Assembly (NCBI GenBank): GCA_019352055.1
Contig: JABBOB010000028.1
Location: 1 to 38,185, forward strand
Direction of reading: 5' to 3'
DNA length: 38,185 bases
DNA from: Acidobacteriota bacterium
Lineage (GTDB): Bacteria; Actinomycetota; Actinomycetes; Actinomycetales; Microbacteriaceae
Part shown: positions 7,534-13,837 of the stretch, one piece after another
How positions within the stretch are numbered: position 1 is the first letter of the stretch
Layout: the number at the start of each line of letters is the position of its first letter
Notes under the pieces: model-generated
The model's database searches: none
Seen by the model: the letters and a program-made list of their open reading frames with translations, nothing else
What the model was told of the DNA's origin: nothing
Program-made: the position numbers and the translations under genes

Positions 7534-8433
7534 TCAGCCGAGACTCCCGGCGATCGATCGCAGCTCGTCGAGCACCACCCGGATGCTGGGTCGCTCCGCG
7601 GTCTCCCGGCGCAGCAGTGCGGCGATCCGGCGGGTCGGCGCGAGCTGCGCGAGCGGCCGCAGCACCACGCCCGACCCCGCACCGCCCGACGTGTACCGGG
7701 GCAGCACGGCGAGCCCCTCGCCCGCGGCCACGAGGGACTCCGTCACGCGGGTGTCGGAGAAGCGCTGCACGATCGTGAGCGCGGAGCCGGCGACCCGCTC
7801 GATCTCGTGCAGCAGCCGTTCGTAGGGGAAGTCGTCGGGGACTCCGATCCACGGCTCTCCCACGATCTCGGCGGCCGTGACCTCGGCGTGGTCGGCCAGC
7901 GGGTGGCCGACGGGCAGCGCCACGTCGAGCGGCTCGTCCAGCAGCCTCACCGCGAGCAGGTCGCCGTCCGACCACGAGGTGGCGGGACCGACCGCGTGCG
8001 CCAGGACGATGTCGAAGTCCGGTACGAGATGAGTGAAGTCGGCGTGGGGCGGATCGACGTCCGTCGCCACGATCTCGAGCCCCGGAGTGGTCTTCGCGGC
8101 GCGCAGCAGGAGGGGGAGGAACATCCGGCCGGCGGTCGGGAACACCGCGAGTTCCACGCGACCCTCCGGGCTCGCGAGGTAGCTGCGCCACGTCTCCTCC
8201 GCCCGCGCGATGGCGACGACGACGTCGGCGGCGGCGCTCGCCAGGGCCTCGCCGGCGGGGGTGAGTGCGAGCCCGCGACCCTCGCGCTCGGTGAGTGGTG
8301 CGCCCACCTCCCGCTCGAGCAGCTTCAGCTGCTGCGACACCGCGGAGGGGGTTCGATGGGTCGCGCGGGCGACGGCCGTGACGCTTCCGCGCAGCTTCAG
8401 CTCGCGCAGCACCTCGAGCCGTCCGACGTCCAT
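7534..8433 (-). CDS. LysR-family transcriptional regulator
   Basis: A 299-residue regulator with an N-terminal winged helix-turn-helix (residues 1-60; AVARATHRTPSAVSQQLKLLE is the recognition region) and a periplasmic-binding-protein-like effector domain (about 90-290). The ATG at 8433 has TAGCGT 6 nt upstream, a leaderless arrangement. A perfect TTGTG-TAG-CACAA palindrome lies just behind that -10, where a LysR protein would repress its own gene and act on the divergent direction. The ligand is not predictable. The divergent genes are two very small ORFs, so the regulon target is unclear. It converges with tatB with a 4-bp gap. Confidence 0.93.
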   Translation of the reverse strand: MDVGRLEVLRELKLRGSVTAVARATHRTPSAVSQQLKLLEREVGAPLTEREGRGLALTPAGEALASAAADVVVAIARAEETWRSYLASPEGRVELAVFPTAGRMFLPLLLRAAKTTPGLEIVATDVDPPHADFTHLVPDFDIVLAHAVGPATSWSDGDLLAVRLLDEPLDVALPVGHPLADHAEVTAAEIVGEPWIGVPDDFPYERLLHEIERVAGSALTIVQRFSDTRVTESLVAAGEGLAVLPRYTSGGAGSGVVLRPLAQLAPTRRIAALLRRETAERPSIRVVLDELRSIAGSLG

Positions 8434-8569
8434 CCGGACACGCTAGCCGATTGTGTAGCACAACTGAAGAGCGAGTTCAGAAGGATTCGCTTGTTCTACA
8501 GTGTCCCGAACGGTTCACTGTTGCTGCGGGCCTCTCGGTCCGCGACCGAACCAGTCAGGGAGTTTCACC
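8434..8569. promoter_or_regulatory. LysR divergent control region with T-N11-A palindrome
   Basis: TTGTGTAGCACAA (8451-8463) is a perfect 5+3+5 inverted repeat with the T-N11-A pattern of LysR boxes. The lysR -10 (TAGCGT, 8445-8440 on the minus strand) is 5 bp away. A plus-strand -10 candidate, TACAGT (8497-8502), would serve the small ORFs. A second AT-richer tract follows at 8475-8520. Confidence 0.6.
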
Positions 8570-8668
8570 GTGTCGCACGATCTGCTCGAGTCCGCAGCCC
8601 TGTCGCTGCAGCTCGATGCCCACACCGCCCCGTCGCTCGGCGACGCGGCGTTCGATCCGCGCGGCTGA
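8570..8668 (+). CDS. Small ORF of unknown function (32 aa)
   Basis: GTG start at 8570, preceded by GGGAG about 7 nt upstream. The product is 32 residues, begins MSHDLLESAALSLQLDAH and ends DPRG, with no hydrophobic segment. It is the first ORF divergent from the LysR gene behind a candidate -10. It could be a small protein or a leader peptide for the next ORF. I do not recognise it; support is position, ribosome binding site and GC-rich third codon positions only. Confidence 0.45.
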   Translation: MSHDLLESAALSLQLDAHTAPSLGDAAFDPRG

Positions 8669-8699
8669 TCCCCCTGACGCCCGCAAGAAGGAACAACCC

Positions 8700-8825
8700 G
8701 TGATCGTGCTGCTCGTCATCGTCGCCGCTCTGAGCGCCTGGGGCATCGTCTCGACCGCCATCGCCGTCCACAACGACGGCTACCGCGCCATGCCGACCCG
8801 CCCCGTCTCGCAGCCGCGCCACTGA
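8700..8825 (+). CDS. Small single-pass membrane protein (41 aa)
   Basis: GTG start at 8700 with a very good ribosome binding site (AAGAAGGA, 8685-8692) 7 nt upstream. The product is 41 residues: one membrane helix (residues 1-21, MIVLLVIVAALSAWGIVSTA) followed by a short polar tail containing DGYRAMPTRP. It follows the 32-aa ORF by 31 bp and its stop lies 3 bp from the end of the convergent mrp gene. I do not recognise a family. The regulated setting beside a LysR gene suggests a condition-specific small membrane protein, which is inference. Confidence 0.55.
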   Translation: MIVLLVIVAALSAWGIVSTAIAVHNDGYRAMPTRPVSQPRH

Positions 8826-8828
8826 CCG

Positions 8829-9935
8829 TCAGGCGAGCGCGACCGGCAGACGTCGGCCCCTGAGCTCCCTGCCCATCCCTCCGATAGCCGCCGCGAGCGC
8901 CTCCAGCGCCGCGGCGGCGTCGTCGTCTCCGGGGTCGGCCGAGATCGGTGCGCCGGCGTCCCCGGCACGCCGGAGCGCCGTGGACAGCGGCACGGACGTC
9001 AGCAGCGGCACACCGAGCCGTTCCGCCACCGCGGTGCCCCCGCCGGAGCCGAACAGGTCGAGAAGCGTGCCGTCCGACTGCCGGGCGGGCGACATCGTCT
9101 CCACGACGCCGATCAGGCGCTGACCGAGCTTGCGCGCCACCAGGCCCGACCGCACGGCGACGTCGGACGCGGCCGGCTGCGGCGTCGTGACCACCAGCAC
9201 CTCCGCGTTCGGCAGCAGCTGGCCCAGGGAGATCGCCACGTCCCCCGTACCCGGAGGGGTGTCCACGAGCAGCACGTCGATCGCGCCGAAGTGGACGTCG
9301 GTCAGGAACTGGTTCAGCGTGCGGTGCAGCATCGGACCCCGCCACGCGACCGCCCCGTCCCGCTCGCCGGGCGGCAGGAACATCCCGATCGAGATCGCCT
9401 TCACGCCGTGGGCGACCGGCGGCACGATGAGGCCGTCGAGGTCCACCGGGCTGGTGTCCGGCGGGATGCCGAGCAGCCCGGGGATCGAGAACCCGTGCAC
9501 GTCGGCGTCGAGCACACCGACCGACAGGCCCCGCCGCGCCAGCGCCACGGCGAGGTTCGCGGTCACCGTCGACTTGCCGACGCCGCCCTTGCCGCTCGTG
9601 ACCGCGATGACGCGGGTGAGGGAGTCGGGGCCGAACGGGTTGACCCGCTCGCCGCGGAGCCGTTCGGAGAGCGCGGCGCGACGCGCCGGCGCCATGACGC
9701 CGAGTCGCACCGTCACCCCGCGCACGCCCTGCACGGACGCGGCAGCCGCACGGACCTCCCGCTCGATGCGGTCGGCGGCGGGGCAGCCGACGACGGTGAG
9801 GCTCAGCGCCACGTCGGCGACGCCGTCAACGACCTCGACGGAGTCGAGCATGTCCAGCTCCGCGATCGGGCGGCGGATCTCGGGGTCGCGTACCGCGCCG
9901 ACCGCCGTCCGGACCTCGTCGGGGGAGGCGGTCAC
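8829..9935 (-). CDS. mrp: Mrp/ApbC-family P-loop ATPase (Fe-S cluster carrier type)
   Basis: A 368-residue member of the Mrp/Nbp35 family, thought to carry or insert Fe-S clusters. Residues 1-80 form a DUF59 (MIP18-type) domain. The deviant Walker A VTSGKGGVGKST follows, with Lys121 and the extra lysine at 116, then DADVHGFSIPGLLG and VDTPPGTGD. The C-terminal CxxC used by many Mrp proteins to hold a bridging cluster is absent: the usual position reads ETMSPARQSDGT. It overlaps the DUF1003 gene by 4 bp and is the last gene of a minus-strand cluster (mgtE-like, DUF1003, mrp). Confidence 0.92.
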   Translation of the reverse strand: MTASPDEVRTAVGAVRDPEIRRPIAELDMLDSVEVVDGVADVALSLTVVGCPAADRIEREVRAAAASVQGVRGVTVRLGVMAPARRAALSERLRGERVNPFGPDSLTRVIAVTSGKGGVGKSTVTANLAVALARRGLSVGVLDADVHGFSIPGLLGIPPDTSPVDLDGLIVPPVAHGVKAISIGMFLPPGERDGAVAWRGPMLHRTLNQFLTDVHFGAIDVLLVDTPPGTGDVAISLGQLLPNAEVLVVTTPQPAASDVAVRSGLVARKLGQRLIGVVETMSPARQSDGTLLDLFGSGGGTAVAERLGVPLLTSVPLSTALRRAGDAGAPISADPGDDDAAAALEALAAAIGGMGRELRGRRLPVALA

Positions 9936-10525
9936 GGCATCGCGGTCCGGCTGGGCGGCTCGCGGCGCCGGCGCGCGTCCTCGTCCTCCTCGGCCAGCTC
10001 GACCGCGGCCGCCTCACGGCTCACCTCGCGGCGGTCGAGCTCGTCGAGCAGCGCCTTCAGCTCGTCGCGCACGAAGTCCTGCGACGCCAGGTCGCGCACG
10101 AGGAGCCGGAGTGCGACGATCTCCCGCGCCAGGTACTCGGTGTCGTCGAGGTTCCGTTCGGCCCGCTGCCGGTCCTGCTCGACCTGCACCCGGTCGCGGT
10201 CGTCCTGGCGGTTCTGCGCGAGCAGGATCAGCGGGGCGGCGTAGGAGGCCTGCAACGACAGGATCAGGGTCAGCAGCGTGAAGTTGGTCGCGCGCGGGTC
10301 GAACTGGACGCCCACCGGCGCGACGCTGTTCCAGATCAACCAGACGACGACGAGCAGCGTCAGCCCGATCAGGAACCCGGAAGTGCCCATCGCGCGGGCG
10401 AAGCCCTCGGAGAAGCGTCCCAGCACGTCACGGCTGGTCCGCTGGCGGCGTCCGCGGGGGAGCCCCTTCGGTGCCTCCAGCGGGTCGATGTCCCGCCGGG
10501 CGCGACGGCTACCGGGCGCGGCCAC
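9932..10525 (-). CDS. DUF1003 membrane protein
   Basis: A 197-residue protein of the DUF1003 family. After a basic N-terminus (1-45) come two membrane helices (about 50-67 and 82-104) with the characteristic SLQASYAAPLILLAQNRQDDRDR around the second helix. A highly charged coiled-coil-like cytoplasmic tail follows. The GTG at 10525 lies inside the end of the MgtE-like gene (17-bp overlap), and its end overlaps mrp by 4 bp, so all three are co-translated. Function is unknown. The constant pairing with a soluble MgtE-like protein suggests a shared role. Confidence 0.92.
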   Translation of the reverse strand: MAAPGSRRARRDIDPLEAPKGLPRGRRQRTSRDVLGRFSEGFARAMGTSGFLIGLTLLVVVWLIWNSVAPVGVQFDPRATNFTLLTLILSLQASYAAPLILLAQNRQDDRDRVQVEQDRQRAERNLDDTEYLAREIVALRLLVRDLASQDFVRDELKALLDELDRREVSREAAAVELAEEDEDARRRREPPSRTAMP

Positions 10526-11846
10526 GGGGGCTCCTCCTCGACGGCACGCGCTGCGCGACGGTGGTGATCGCCGATGTATCGGTGGTCACGGCCCGTGGGA
10601 CCATCTCGTCGTCCGCGTCGCTCGACCGCCAGTCGTCCGGCAGCAGACGGTCCAGCACGTCGTCGACGGTCACCACGCCGACGAGCCGGTGGTTCTCGTC
10701 GACGACCGGGATCTGCACGAGGTTGTAGGTCGCGAGGATCCGCGCGACCTCGGCGGCGGAGGTGTTCGCCTGCACCGGTTCCGTCTGCGTGTCGAGGATG
10801 CTGCCGAGTCGCTCGTGCGGCGGGTAGCGCAGCATGCGCTGGAAGTGCACGATGCCGAGGAACCGTCCGGTCGGCGGCTCGTAGGGCGGCTGGGTGACGC
10901 AGAGGGCGGCGCCGAGCGCGGGTGCGAGCTCGTGCCGGCGGATCAGCGCGAGCCCCTCCGCGACGGTCGCGTCCGCGGAGACGATGATCGGGTCGGGCGT
11001 CATCATGCCGCCGGCGGTGTCGGGGTCGTAGGCGAGCAGCATGCGCACGTCGTCCGCCTCCTCCGACTCCATCAGGTCCAGGAGGGCCTCGCTGCGCTCG
11101 TCGGGCAGCTTGCCGATCAGGTCGGCGGCGTCGTCCGGCTGCATCACCTCGAGCACATCCGCGGCCCGGTCGTCGCCGAGCCGGGCGAGGATCTTCACCC
11201 CCGCGTCCTCCGGCATCTCCTCGAGCACGTCGGCGAGCCGGTCGTCGGTCAACTCGTTCGCGACCTCGAGCATCCGCTGCTCCGGCAGATCGAGCAGCGT
11301 GGAGGCCAGGTCGGCGGCCGGCAGGTCGGCCATCGACTGGATGAGCTGCGCGGCGGACTGCCCGCGGCCCCCGCTGTCCTGCTGGCGGATGTCGGACCAC
11401 TTCACGAACGCGGTCGCACCGCGACCGAACGGGGCCGGGCCGGTGCGGGGCCGGCGGACGAAGACCTGGCCGACCTCCCACTCCGCCGGACCGATCTGCT
11501 CGATCGCGACGTCCTCGATCGTGGACTCGCCCGTGCCGTCGGTGAGCGACACGCGACGCCCGAGCAGCTCGGCGACGACCCGGACCTCGCTGGCGCGCTG
11601 CTCGAAGCGGCGCACGCTGATGATGCCGGTGGTGATGACCTGGCCGGCTCCGACCGAGACGATGCGGCCGATCGACACGAACACCCGGCGCCTCCCGGGG
11701 ATCTCGACGACCATGCCGACGACCCGGGGCGACGCGGCGCGGCGGTAGACCACCACGACGTCGCGGACCCGCCCGAGCCGGTCGCCGGAGCGATCGAACA
11801 CCCCGCACCCCGCCAGGCGGGCCACGAAGATGCGCGTCGTACTCAC
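10509..11846 (-). CDS. Soluble MgtE N-domain/CBS protein with PRC-barrel
   Basis: A 445-residue protein with three parts: PRC-barrel-like beta segments (about 5-130), an MgtE intracellular N domain of helical repeats (about 165-270, for example LPEQRMLEVANELTDDRLADV) and a tandem CBS pair (about 280-410, ending VVDENHRLVGVVTVDDVLD). There is no hydrophobic domain, so it lacks the MgtE channel. In MgtE these cytosolic parts sense magnesium. The GTG at 11846 is supported by TACCCT 6 nt upstream. It starts the cluster with DUF1003 and mrp. A magnesium- or nucleotide-sensing role is inferred; it is not a transporter by itself. Confidence 0.9.
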   Translation of the reverse strand: MSTTRIFVARLAGCGVFDRSGDRLGRVRDVVVVYRRAASPRVVGMVVEIPGRRRVFVSIGRIVSVGAGQVITTGIISVRRFEQRASEVRVVAELLGRRVSLTDGTGESTIEDVAIEQIGPAEWEVGQVFVRRPRTGPAPFGRGATAFVKWSDIRQQDSGGRGQSAAQLIQSMADLPAADLASTLLDLPEQRMLEVANELTDDRLADVLEEMPEDAGVKILARLGDDRAADVLEVMQPDDAADLIGKLPDERSEALLDLMESEEADDVRMLLAYDPDTAGGMMTPDPIIVSADATVAEGLALIRRHELAPALGAALCVTQPPYEPPTGRFLGIVHFQRMLRYPPHERLGSILDTQTEPVQANTSAAEVARILATYNLVQIPVVDENHRLVGVVTVDDVLDRLLPDDWRSSDADDEMVPRAVTTDTSAITTVAQRVPSRRSPRGRAR

Positions 11847-11852
11847 GGTGCA

Positions 11853-11858
11853 AGGGTA
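11853..11858 (-). promoter_or_regulatory. -10 box of the MgtE-like/DUF1003/mrp cluster
   Basis: TACCCT on the minus strand, 6 nt before the GTG at 11846, indicates a leaderless transcript. There is therefore no room for an M-box type riboswitch. Confidence 0.6.
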
Positions 11859-11963
11859 GGCCGCCCGGAGCCCCATCCGAACTGGGGGCGTCAGAAGAAG
11901 CTCATAGGTTTCACCTAGGGCGGGCCATGGATCTGCGCAGCGGATCATGGGAATCTTCTCGTC

Positions 11964-12527
11964 ATGACGAACACCCAGGGTCTGCTCGGCGGTGGCCGCC
12001 GCGTCGCGTTCCCCACCCTCCCCACCGGTGACGTGATCGCGACCTACGACACGTACCAGGAGGCGCAGTCGGCCGTCGACAAGCTCGCGGAGACCGAAGG
12101 CTTCCCGGTGCAGACCACCGCGATCGTCGGCAACGACATGAAGAGCGTCGAACGCGTCACCGGGCGCCTCTCCTGGGGTCGGGCTGCAGGAGCCGGCGCC
12201 GCCTCCGGGCTGTGGCTCGGCCTGCTGTTCGGGCTGGTCACCACGATCTTCACCCCGGCGAACGCCAACCCGGGCACCGGCTACCTGTTCGGCGCCGTGC
12301 TGCTCGGTGCGGCGTTCGGCATCGTGTTCGGCCTGATCTCCTACGCCGTGTCCCGCAACCGCCGCGACTTCAGCAGCGTGATGCAGGTCATCGCCTCCAC
12401 ATACTCCATCGTGGTGCCGCCGGAGGTCGCGAACCGGGCGAGGAACATCCTCGGGGTGACGGAGACCGCCACGCCGATGGTGACGCCACAGCACCTCGAC
12501 GAAGGCACGGCAGGTCCGACCGTCTGA
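11964..12527 (+). CDS. General stress protein 17M-like membrane protein
   Basis: A 187-residue protein with a soluble N-terminal alpha/beta segment containing VIATYDTYQEAQSAVDKLAE, as in the general stress protein 17M-like family. A GWGRAAGAGAASG-type glycine-rich helix leads into two membrane helices (about 78-93 and 108-128). The tail is polar. No clear SD or TANNNT stands at the usual distance before the ATG; the upstream 90 bp contain GGTTT, but a sigma-B type promoter cannot be asserted. Its role is unknown; homologues are linked to osmotic or general stress. The downstream region is the repeat-rich accessory segment. Confidence 0.75.
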   Translation: MTNTQGLLGGGRRVAFPTLPTGDVIATYDTYQEAQSAVDKLAETEGFPVQTTAIVGNDMKSVERVTGRLSWGRAAGAGAASGLWLGLLFGLVTTIFTPANANPGTGYLFGAVLLGAAFGIVFGLISYAVSRNRRDFSSVMQVIASTYSIVVPPEVANRARNILGVTETATPMVTPQHLDEGTAGPTV

Positions 12528-12550
12528 CGGTCTCGTCCTCGCCGGGATCT

Positions 12551-12605
12551 CCGCTGCATCCTGCGAGGTGCGCACCGCACAGTACGCAGCGGAACGCCCG
12601 TTCAG
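12551..12605. repeat. Palindromic element, copy A (left flank of the AbiEi-like gene)
   Basis: Two 21-bp arms (12551-12571 and 12572-12592) form an inverted repeat with 4 mismatches, followed by a tail ending GCCCGTTCAG. The left arm matches copy B at 13770 in 19 of 21 positions and the tail in 10 of 13. Both copies have the same orientation. Confidence 0.8.
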
Positions 12606-12693
12606 TGCGGTCGCCGTCTCGGCTGTGCTGACCGCGCAGTACGCAGCGGAACGCCCGTTCAGTGCGGTCGCCGTCTCGGCTGTGCTGACCGCG
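12580..12693. repeat. Perfect 57-bp tandem repeat (two units)
   Basis: Units at 12580-12636 and 12637-12693 are identical. Each begins CAGTACGCAGCGG, the outer right arm of palindrome copy A. A degraded third copy is recognisable at 12694-12725. The period is a multiple of three, and the second unit contains the last codons and the stop of the minus-strand gene. Confidence 0.95.
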
Positions 12694-13702
12694 CAGCCGC
12701 GCAGTACTCCGCGAAGGGCGTCCGTGGCAGTGTCGGTCGCACGCCGACGTGGGCCAGGAGCGCCCGCATGGCGACGGCGCTTCCGGACTGCGCCCACCCC
12801 GGCCGGACGAGCGCGCGGAGACCGAGCCGCACCTCGTCCTCCCGTCGCTTCTCGGCCAGCACCGCCTTCGCCGCCCCGTCGGGTGCCATCTGCGCGTCGA
12901 CGTACTTCTGCACCCCGTCGACCTCGATGCCGACGTTCGCCCGGCGGAGGAGGCCGTCGAGGGAGGCCTGCGATCCGCCGGCGAGCCTGATCCGGTGCTG
13001 CAGCACCGGCACCTCGAACCCGTTGCGCATCACGGAGACGCGCATCCGCGACTCGGCGGCGGACTCCGCGCCGGGGTGCCCGAACGCCACGGTGTCCCGG
13101 ATCCGCCTCGCGGAGCGGCGAGCGCCGGCACGATCGGCCGCCGCTTCCAGCGCCTCGCGCGGAACGCCGCTGAGCAGCGCGGCGTCCACCGCGATCACGC
13201 CCTCCTCGAGCGGTGCCGATCCGGCGATGTCGACGACGGTCCGGCCGATCGTGGTCACGAGCAGGTCACCACGCCGGACCACCTCGCCGTCGTCGATCGG
13301 GTGCCGATGCGACGCGAGGCCCTGCCGCCGTCGGTCGCTGTCGTCCGCGACCGTGATATGGACCGCATCCAGTCGTGACCGCAGCACGGGCAGACCGTGG
13401 AGGACGGCAGCCGACCAGTGCGAGACGACCAGCGGCATCGGCGACACCGAGGCGAGCGCCCGGATGCGGACGACGTGCTGCTGCTCCGGCGTCAGCGACT
13501 CGAACGCCTCCCGCTCGACGTACCCGCCGGGGCAGAGCCGGAGGAGCAGTCCGCTCCTGGTGTGACGGCTCAGCGCCGCTCGCTCGCCCGAGGTCCGTGA
13601 CCCGCCGACGACGGTGATGATCTCGATCCGCCACGGATCGACGGCTGCCAGTGATCTCGTCCGCACCCGCGAGATGGTGGCCTCCTCGGCGGCCTCGTGC
13701 AC
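12659..13702 (-). CDS. AbiEi-like winged-helix plus DUF559/Vsr-like endonuclease-type protein
   Basis: A 347-residue protein. The N-terminal part (about 20-190) resembles the AbiEi antitoxin/regulator fold: a winged helix, then SHWSAAVLHGLPV and TTIGRTVVDIA. The C-terminal part (about 215-320) resembles DUF559 nucleases of the PD-(D/E)XK class: ESRMR, ASLDGLL, GIEVDGVQKY and EKRREDEVRL give the usual acidic and lysine positions. Such proteins are frequent solitary genes in Actinobacteria; DNA cleavage is unproven. The GTG at 13702 is a weak start choice with no SD or -10. The last residues (ARSAQPRRRPH) and stop are encoded by the 57-bp repeat. No AbiEii toxin gene is adjacent. Palindromes A and B flank it. 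Confidence 0.8.
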   Translation of the reverse strand: MHEAAEEATISRVRTRSLAAVDPWRIEIITVVGGSRTSGERAALSRHTRSGLLLRLCPGGYVEREAFESLTPEQQHVVRIRALASVSPMPLVVSHWSAAVLHGLPVLRSRLDAVHITVADDSDRRRQGLASHRHPIDDGEVVRRGDLLVTTIGRTVVDIAGSAPLEEGVIAVDAALLSGVPREALEAAADRAGARRSARRIRDTVAFGHPGAESAAESRMRVSVMRNGFEVPVLQHRIRLAGGSQASLDGLLRRANVGIEVDGVQKYVDAQMAPDGAAKAVLAEKRREDEVRLGLRALVRPGWAQSGSAVAMRALLAHVGVRPTLPRTPFAEYCAAARSAQPRRRPH

Positions 13703-13769
13703 GGTCGGCGACTGGGGAGGAGCGGAACCGCGAGGGGGATGCGGCCCGGCCGATCACTCAAGGGGACTC

Positions 13770-13824
13770 CCGCTGCATCCTGGAAGGTGCGCACCTTCCG
13801 GAATGCAGCGGAGTGCCCATTCAG
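13770..13824. repeat. Palindromic element, copy B (right flank of the AbiEi-like gene)
   Basis: Two 21-bp arms (13770-13790 and 13791-13811) pair with only 2 mismatches around the centre GGTGC/GCACC, followed by a tail ending GCCCATTCAG. It lies 12 bp beyond the pepP stop (13838), so it may also work as the pepP terminator. It matches copy A in arms and tail. Confidence 0.85.
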
Positions 13825-13837
13825 CGTGCGACGCAGG

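Noticed and set aside
11847..11963. Magnesium riboswitch (M-box) before the MgtE-like gene, or a sigma-B promoter before the stress protein gene
   Set aside because: The MgtE-like transcript appears leaderless, leaving no space for a riboswitch. The GGTTT near 11907 has no convincing -10 partner at the expected spacing.
12551..12725. CRISPR array
   Set aside because: The two units abut with no spacers, the unit is 57 bp, and no cas gene is present.
12568..12990. Plus-strand ORF containing two copies of a 19-residue repeat (QYAAERPFSAVAVSAVLTA)
   Set aside because: It arises because the 57-bp period is a multiple of three. The remainder is low-complexity antisense to the nuclease-type gene, and no ribosome binding site is present.
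12659..13702. Complete AbiE-type toxin-antitoxin system
   Set aside because: No AbiEii nucleotidyltransferase gene lies on either side; neighbours are a stress protein and pepP.
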